This document shows, in pieces, positions 59,791-64,000 of a stretch of DNA of 64,000 bases; position 1 is the stretch's first letter; each line of letters opens with the position of its first letter. Both the position numbers and the translations under genes were made by a program. The stretch comes from Lutimaribacter saemankumensis. GTDB lineage: Bacteria; Pseudomonadota; Alphaproteobacteria; Rhodobacterales; Rhodobacteraceae. Below the pieces are notes generated by a model, which did not search any database, was not told the origin of the DNA, and worked only from the letters and a program-made list of their open reading frames with translations. Where the stretch lies: NCBI RefSeq assembly GCF_900100005.1, contig NZ_FNEB01000003.1:186001-250000 (forward strand). The letters are read 5' to 3'.

Positions 59791-60891
59791 ATGGGCCCGT
59801 TCCCGCATGACGCCCCGCGCGCCGAGATCACCAAGGACAATCCCGCAGGCACCGACGGGTTCGAATTCGTCGAATTCGCCCATCCCGACCCGCAGCAATT
59901 GCGCGATCTGTTCACCGCGATGGGGTACGAACTGGTGGCCCGCCACAAGGACAAACCGCTGGTCGAACTTTGGCAGCAGGGCGATATCACCTATGTGCTG
60001 AATGCCGACCCCGACAGCTTTGCCGCCCGTTTCGTCGAAGAACACGGGCCGTGCGCGCCCTCGATGGCATGGCGCGTCCGCGATGCGCAACACGCCTTTG
60101 AGCATGCGGTAAAGATGGGCGCGGAACCCTATGAAGGGCCGGACAAGACCGTGGACTGGCCCGCGATCAGGGGCATCGGCGGCAGCCTGATCTATTTCAC
60201 CGACAGGTATTACGATACCTCGCCCTACAACTGGGAATTCGACTGGATCGCGCAATCCAAGCCCAAGGGCGTCGGGTTCTACTATCTCGATCACCTGACC
60301 CACAACGTGTTCAAGGGCAACATGGACAAGTGGTTCGGCTTCTACGGCGACCTGTTCAATTTCCGCGAAATCCGGTTCTTCGATATCGAGGGCAAGTATA
60401 CGGGCCTGTTTTCCCGCGCGCTGACCTCGCCCTGCGGGCGCATCCGCATCCCGATCAACGAGGATCGCGGCGAAACCGGGCAGATCGTGTCCTATCTCAA
60501 GAAATACAACGGCGAAGGCATCCAGCACATCGCCGTGGGCACCGAGGACATCTATGACAGCACCGATGCCATCTCGGATCGTGGCATCCGCTTCATGCCC
60601 GCGCCGCCCGACGCCTATTACGATCTCAGCAAGACGCGTGTCGTGGGCCACGAAGAACCGATCGACCGGATGAAAAAGCACGGCATCCTGATCGATGGCG
60701 AAGGCGTGGTGGATGGCGGCGAAACCCGCATCCTGCTCCAGATATTCTCGAAAACCGTGATCGGCCCGATCTTTTTCGAGTTCATCCAGCGCAAGGGTGA
60801 TGACGGGTTCGGCGAGGGCAATTTCAAGGCGCTGTTCGAATCCATCGAACGCGAGCAGATCGAAAACGGCGAGATCCAGGCAGCCGAATAA
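59791..60891 (+). CDS. hppD: 4-hydroxyphenylpyruvate dioxygenase
   Basis: The 366-residue Fe(II) enzyme converts 4-hydroxyphenylpyruvate to homogentisate in tyrosine breakdown. It has two vicinal-oxygen-chelate repeats. Metal ligands occur in YYLDHLTHNVFKG (His), GIQHIAVGTEDIYD (His) and FFEFIQRKGDDGF (Glu). CAGGAGA lies 7 nt before the ATG at 59791. It is transcribed divergently from an Lrp regulator, and a terminator follows. Confidence 0.96.
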   Translation: MGPFPHDAPRAEITKDNPAGTDGFEFVEFAHPDPQQLRDLFTAMGYELVARHKDKPLVELWQQGDITYVLNADPDSFAARFVEEHGPCAPSMAWRVRDAQHAFEHAVKMGAEPYEGPDKTVDWPAIRGIGGSLIYFTDRYYDTSPYNWEFDWIAQSKPKGVGFYYLDHLTHNVFKGNMDKWFGFYGDLFNFREIRFFDIEGKYTGLFSRALTSPCGRIRIPINEDRGETGQIVSYLKKYNGEGIQHIAVGTEDIYDSTDAISDRGIRFMPAPPDAYYDLSKTRVVGHEEPIDRMKKHGILIDGEGVVDGGETRILLQIFSKTVIGPIFFEFIQRKGDDGFGEGNFKALFESIEREQIENGEIQAAE

Positions 60892-60916
60892 CCCGCGGTC
60901 CAACGCGAGGGAGGGT

Positions 60917-60949
60917 AGGGGCGTCCTGCAATCGGGGCGCCCCTTTCTT
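60917..60949 (+). terminator. Terminator of hppD
   Basis: 7-bp stem AGGGGCG / CGCCCCT with a 14-nt loop and TTTCTT after the stem. Confidence 0.7.
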
Positions 60950-60969
60950 GTGGGTCTGCGACTGACGGG

Positions 60970-61452
60970 TCATGTCATCGCCGCGGTCAGGTAGAACGCC
61001 GCCGCCAGCGCCGCGCAAAGCGTGCGCACATGGTTCAGCCGGGTCCAGCGGGAATTGTAGACCCGCCAATAGGCCTGCCCGGCATCCGACAGGTGATCCA
61101 TGCCATCCAAGCGCTTGTTCATCGGCACATTGCCCAGCCCGGTTACGGCAAACACGCCGAAAACATAGGTCAGGGCCCCTGCGCGCATCCACCCGCTGGC
61201 CGGTGTCGGCACCGGGCCGAAGGAAATGCCGAAAAGCGCCAGCGCCACGACGACCGAGCCCAGCAGCAACACCATGAACACCGAAGTGAACACTTCGCGG
61301 TTGACGTGCTGCATGGCCTCGGTTCCGGCCGCCGGGGCCGATGCGCCAAGGGCGCGCATCAAAAAGTCCGAGAAGGTTAGAAAGACACCCGCAACCAGCG
61401 CGGCGGACAGGCCGGACAGCAACAGGACGAGGTCGAGGATTTGCGGTTTCAT
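60970..61452 (-). CDS. DUF1772-like four-helix membrane protein
   Basis: The 160-residue protein has about four transmembrane segments, with the DUF1772/anthrone-oxygenase-like pattern in VFLTFSDFLMRALG and NVPMNKRLDGMD, followed by WRVYNSRWTRLNHVRTLCA. Function in bacteria is unknown. It is divergent from a TetR regulator whose promoter region has a large inverted repeat and a further near-palindrome, so the pair is likely regulator and target. Confidence 0.85.
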   Translation of the reverse strand: MKPQILDLVLLLSGLSAALVAGVFLTFSDFLMRALGASAPAAGTEAMQHVNREVFTSVFMVLLLGSVVVALALFGISFGPVPTPASGWMRAGALTYVFGVFAVTGLGNVPMNKRLDGMDHLSDAGQAYWRVYNSRWTRLNHVRTLCAALAAAFYLTAAMT

Positions 61453-61484
61453 GTTCGTAGTTCCTTTTTCATCAAGCTTGTAAC

Positions 61485-61499
61485 TTGACACAGTGTAAA
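61485..61499. promoter_or_regulatory. Near-palindromic operator candidate near the DUF1772 promoter
   Basis: TTGACA-CAG-TGTAAA, arms matching at 5 of 6 positions. It shares the TTGAC...GTCAA theme with the larger inverted repeat just downstream. Confidence 0.5.
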
Positions 61500-61500
61500 G

Positions 61501-61541
61501 TTGACATGGCGTCAATAATGGATAACTTGACGCCATGTCAA
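61501..61541. promoter_or_regulatory. Large inverted-repeat operator of the TetR gene
   Basis: TTGACATGGCGTCAA (61501-61515) and TTGACGCCATGTCAA (61527-61541) are exact reverse complements separated by 11 bp. Each arm is itself a near-palindrome. The second arm contains the TetR start codon (61535), so binding would block translation-start DNA and give tight autorepression. Confidence 0.8.
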
Positions 61542-62122
61542 GAGACTCGTCAGAAACCAAGTCCCGCATTCTCAACGCGACGTGGAAGTTGTTGGAATCA
61601 GGGGATAATGCGGTGCGCATGTCCGATATCGCCAAGGCGGTCGGCATCAGCCGGCAGGCGCTTTACCTGCATTATCCGAATCGTGCCGACCTGTTGGTGG
61701 CGACGACAAAGCACATCGATACGGCGAAAAACATCGACGCGCGGCTGGAACGCAGCCGGTCCGCGCGAACCGGTGGTGAGCGGCTGGATGCCTTCATCGA
61801 GGCGTGGGGCGGGTATATTCCCGAAATCCACGGTATCTCGGTCGCGCTGCGCGCCATGCGCCATACCGACCGCGAGGCGGCAGAGGCCTGGGATGGCAGG
61901 ATGCAGGCGGTGCGTCACGGGTGCGCGGCCGCCGTCCGCGCCATTGCCGGCGAAGGCAGGCTGCCGCCCGGCCTGACGCCAGAGCGCGCGACCGACCTGC
62001 TGTGGATGCTGTTGTCGGTCGAAAACTGGGAACGGCTGGTGCGCGACTGCGGCTGGTCGCAGGCCGACTATGAAAAAGAGATAAAGGCCCTGGCCCGCGC
62101 GGAGCTTGTCGTCACACCCTGA
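61535..62122 (+). CDS. TetR-family transcriptional regulator
   Basis: The 195-residue regulator has an N-terminal HTH (KSRILNATWKLLESGDNAV, then MSDIAKAVGISRQALYLHYP) and a helical ligand-binding domain. It is divergent from a DUF1772-like membrane protein. The start ATG at 61535 lies inside an inverted repeat, so the regulator probably represses itself and the neighbour. Its stop directly abuts the stop of the convergent large acidic gene. No Shine-Dalgarno sequence is evident, so a leaderless transcript is possible. Confidence 0.9.
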   Translation: MSRDSSETKSRILNATWKLLESGDNAVRMSDIAKAVGISRQALYLHYPNRADLLVATTKHIDTAKNIDARLERSRSARTGGERLDAFIEAWGGYIPEIHGISVALRAMRHTDREAAEAWDGRMQAVRHGCAAAVRAIAGEGRLPPGLTPERATDLLWMLLSVENWERLVRDCGWSQADYEKEIKALARAELVVTP

Positions 62123-64000
62123 TCAGCCGCGCGGCATGGTCAGCGTGACCGACCGGCCGCCCTTGGTATAGCTCAGCTCGCTTTCGCCTATGGCCTGCAC
62201 GCGTCCGCCATCCAGCCGGTCGCCCACCTGCACCTTGACGTAACGCCCGTTCGACATCCGCACCAACGCGCGGCGGCTGGAAGGTTTGCCATAGACCCCG
62301 ATCAGGTTCACCCGGTTCAGCCGGATCGCGTTGCGGACTGTCGCTTCGCGGGTGACATTCGCGCTGGACGGAATCGAGGGGCTGACGGTGCGGGGCGCGA
62401 CGGCCGCGGCCGTCTGAACGGTTTCGGCCTGCGGCTGCGACTGAGCGATGCTTTCCGCGCGCTGAACGATCTGGGCAAAGTTCGACGGCCGCACCCGCGG
62501 CTTGAGTGAGGCGGCAACCGCCTGCTCGGTCGCGGTCTCGTCGGCCTCTTCCTCGGCCTTGGGCAGGTCGGGGCGCAGGCGGGGGCGGATCTCGGCCAGT
62601 TCGTCGCGGGTCAGCCCCCCCAGGTTGCTGCGCTCGTTCTGCTGCACAAGATCGCCGGGCCGGGCACGGGGGCGGAACGCCGCCAGGCGGGCCAATTCCT
62701 CGGCGGCTTGCGGGGTTTCCTCGAAACGGGTGGGCAGACGGGCCGGCAGCAGCGGGGGCCGGCCGGCATAGACCGGGATGCCATCCGGGGTCAGCGCGCC
62801 TTCGGGCGTCGCGCGCACCAGTCCGCGTTCATCGAGATCGAATTCGGTTCCCGGCGCCGCGGGCGAGGCTTGCGGTTCAAGCATACCGTCACCCAAAAGC
62901 GCCGTATCCGGCGGCAGCGCCACTGCATCGCCCATGTTGACCTGCGGGTCGATCGACGCGGTGTAAAGCTCGTCAAGTTGTGTGAAACCGGGCGTTTCCG
63001 GCTGATCCGGCGCCATTTGCCAGATTCCCGTCGCCGCATAGCGGACGGCCGCCTCTTCCGGCGTCAGGTCGGGCTGCACGGCCGGTTCGGCCAGCGCCTC
63101 GGGTGCGGAATCGTCCGGGGGCAGGGCGCCGGGTACGATCATCGGTTCCCTGGCGGCCAGATCTATCGGCTCTTCCTCGGAAATTGCCTCTTCGCCTTCG
63201 ATCGTCAGCGTGTCGATCTGTTCCATCGCGTCGTCGGGAAGGCTTGCCACATCGGTTTCGGCCGGTCCCCAGAGCATCGACAGCCCGTCGTTCGAAAAGA
63301 TCGACGCCCAGGCCGCTACCCCTGCGAGGAACAGCAACAGCGCCGCCGTCAGGATCAGCCCCAGATAGCGCGGCTTGCCACCGACTTCGGCTTTCGGGCG
63401 CGCGGGTGTACGCGCCCCGAAGATCGTCATGCGCTGCCGTTCCGTTTCGGGATCCGCCGCCGAAGGCGCGGTCGCCAGCGCAGGCTGCGCCGTTGCCACC
63501 AGATCCGGCGGCGCGGGGGGGATCGGCGCGGGCCGGATCGCGGGCGGTGCGGCAGACGGTTTTTCCGGGCGATCCCCGCGGCGCGAAAAGAACGCCCCGA
63601 ACCCCTTGCCCCGCGCGGGGGCATCGGCGGGGCGGGCCGGGCTGCCAAAGCGCACATCGCGCGCGGATTTCGCGCTGGCCGACTTTCCGGTGACCGGGGG
63701 CGCTTCGGGCAGGTCGTCGTCGAGTTCGATCACCGGGGCAGTCGCGCTGACGCGCGGGGCCGGAGGAACATCGTCACGCGCCGCCCGGATCGACGCAAAG
63801 GATGGAACAGCGGGGGTTTCGGTCGGCACGGCCAGCGGGGCCGCATCGTCCGCCGGGGCCTCATCCGCGGGCGTATCGCCGGTTTCGGGTGCAGGCGTCG
63901 CGGCCTCTGTGGTGTCCTCGGCCACTTCGTCGGTGACCGTGTCCTTGTCGCTGGGCTTTGTCGGGCCGGCTGCGACATCGTCGCCACCCTGATCCTGTGA
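62123..64000 (-). CDS. Large acidic membrane-anchored protein with PilP/GspC-like C-terminus (5' end outside window)
   Basis: The open frame runs 626 codons to the window edge, so the N-terminus is missing; a GTG at 63925 could be a start. The cytoplasmic part is long, Pro/Ala/Asp-rich and probably disordered. One transmembrane segment (LGLILTAALLLFLAGVAAWA) is near residue 215 of what is visible. A periplasmic low-complexity stretch follows. The C-terminal 70 residues (NRVNLIGVYGKPSSRRALVR, then NGRYVKVQVGDRLDGGRVQAIG) look like the HR/PilP-type beta domain of pilus and type II secretion proteins. That resemblance is by eye. Function unknown. Confidence 0.7.
   Translation of the reverse strand, partial: SQDQGGDDVAAGPTKPSDKDTVTDEVAEDTTEAATPAPETGDTPADEAPADDAAPLAVPTETPAVPSFASIRAARDDVPPAPRVSATAPVIELDDDLPEAPPVTGKSASAKSARDVRFGSPARPADAPARGKGFGAFFSRRGDRPEKPSAAPPAIRPAPIPPAPPDLVATAQPALATAPSAADPETERQRMTIFGARTPARPKAEVGGKPRYLGLILTAALLLFLAGVAAWASIFSNDGLSMLWGPAETDVASLPDDAMEQIDTLTIEGEEAISEEEPIDLAAREPMIVPGALPPDDSAPEALAEPAVQPDLTPEEAAVRYAATGIWQMAPDQPETPGFTQLDELYTASIDPQVNMGDAVALPPDTALLGDGMLEPQASPAAPGTEFDLDERGLVRATPEGALTPDGIPVYAGRPPLLPARLPTRFEETPQAAEELARLAAFRPRARPGDLVQQNERSNLGGLTRDELAEIRPRLRPDLPKAEEEADETATEQAVAASLKPRVRPSNFAQIVQRAESIAQSQPQAETVQTAAAVAPRTVSPSIPSSANVTREATVRNAIRLNRVNLIGVYGKPSSRRALVRMSNGRYVKVQVGDRLDGGRVQAIGESELSYTKGGRSVTLTMPRG

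Noticed and set aside
1-64000. CRISPR array, prophage or rRNA operon
   Set aside because: No regularly spaced repeats, phage structural genes or rRNA sequence were seen anywhere in the window.

Overview
The window is chromosomal DNA of a GC-rich alphaproteobacterium, almost certainly a member of the Rhodobacteraceae (Roseobacter-type). The evidence is the gene content: a PhaR/PhaP/PhaC/PhaZ polyhydroxybutyrate locus, a RibB with a degenerate GTP cyclohydrolase II half, the Suv3-like helicase/S4/FdxA/CarD series, and several short proteins typical of this family. It also has an alphaproteobacterial-type SOS box (GTTC-N7-GTTC). The DNA reads as ordinary chromosome, densely packed with many ATGA overlaps. 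No prophage, transposase or CRISPR array was seen. The one stretch that looks foreign is a lower-GC gene at 13.4-14.3 kb.

Layout. 0-5.3 kb: PHB granule metabolism (phaZ cut by the window start, phaC, phaP, phaR), with CTGC-N3-GCAG boxes in front of phaC and phaP and a variant in front of phaR, then a LysR regulator. 5.3-12.5 kb: a nitrogen/amine catabolism block on the minus strand with two PLP aminotransferases, a PuuB-like FAD oxidoreductase, two glutamine-synthetase-like gamma-glutamyl ligases and a class I glutamine amidotransferase. 12.6-16.8 kb: a polar amino acid ABC importer whose two permease genes are split by an inserted, opposite-strand WYL+TerB-like gene. 17.0-20.4 kb: an unusual minus-strand cluster with two copies of an exported-protein + TerB pair, a DUF1330 protein fused in frame to one exported protein, and a PhnD-like protein without a signal peptide.

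20.5-31.3 kb: mostly housekeeping (pyrG, secG, purA, thiamine pyrophosphokinase), a cobalt-type nitrile hydratase operon, a 790-residue acidic protein and a DMT exporter. 31.5-38.9 kb: a Tat-type MBL hydrolase, ribB-ribH-nusB, a GST-like protein, a structured intergenic RNA candidate, SOS-controlled mmcB, tRNA-His and an RluA-type pseudouridine synthase. 39-50 kb: rpoH with a sigma-32-like promoter of its own, a capsule-type protein, a host-attachment-family protein, a dipeptidase, oligoendopeptidase F, an ATP-dependent DNA ligase with its exonuclease, and FAH and alpha/beta hydrolases. 50-64 kb: SCP2 and TPR proteins, the helicase/S4/FdxA/CarD block, divergent cobS and cobT, a CPA2 antiporter, an Lrp regulator divergent from 4-hydroxyphenylpyruvate dioxygenase, a TetR regulator divergent from a DUF1772-like membrane protein, and a large acidic membrane-anchored protein that runs off the window.

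The parts most worth a second look are the inserted WYL/TerB gene, whose removal restores a perfect ATGA overlap between the two permease genes; the duplicated exported-protein/TerB cluster beside it; the structured RNA in front of mmcB; and a family of hairpin-plus-tail intergenic repeats. All calls were made by reading the sequence, without database searches.
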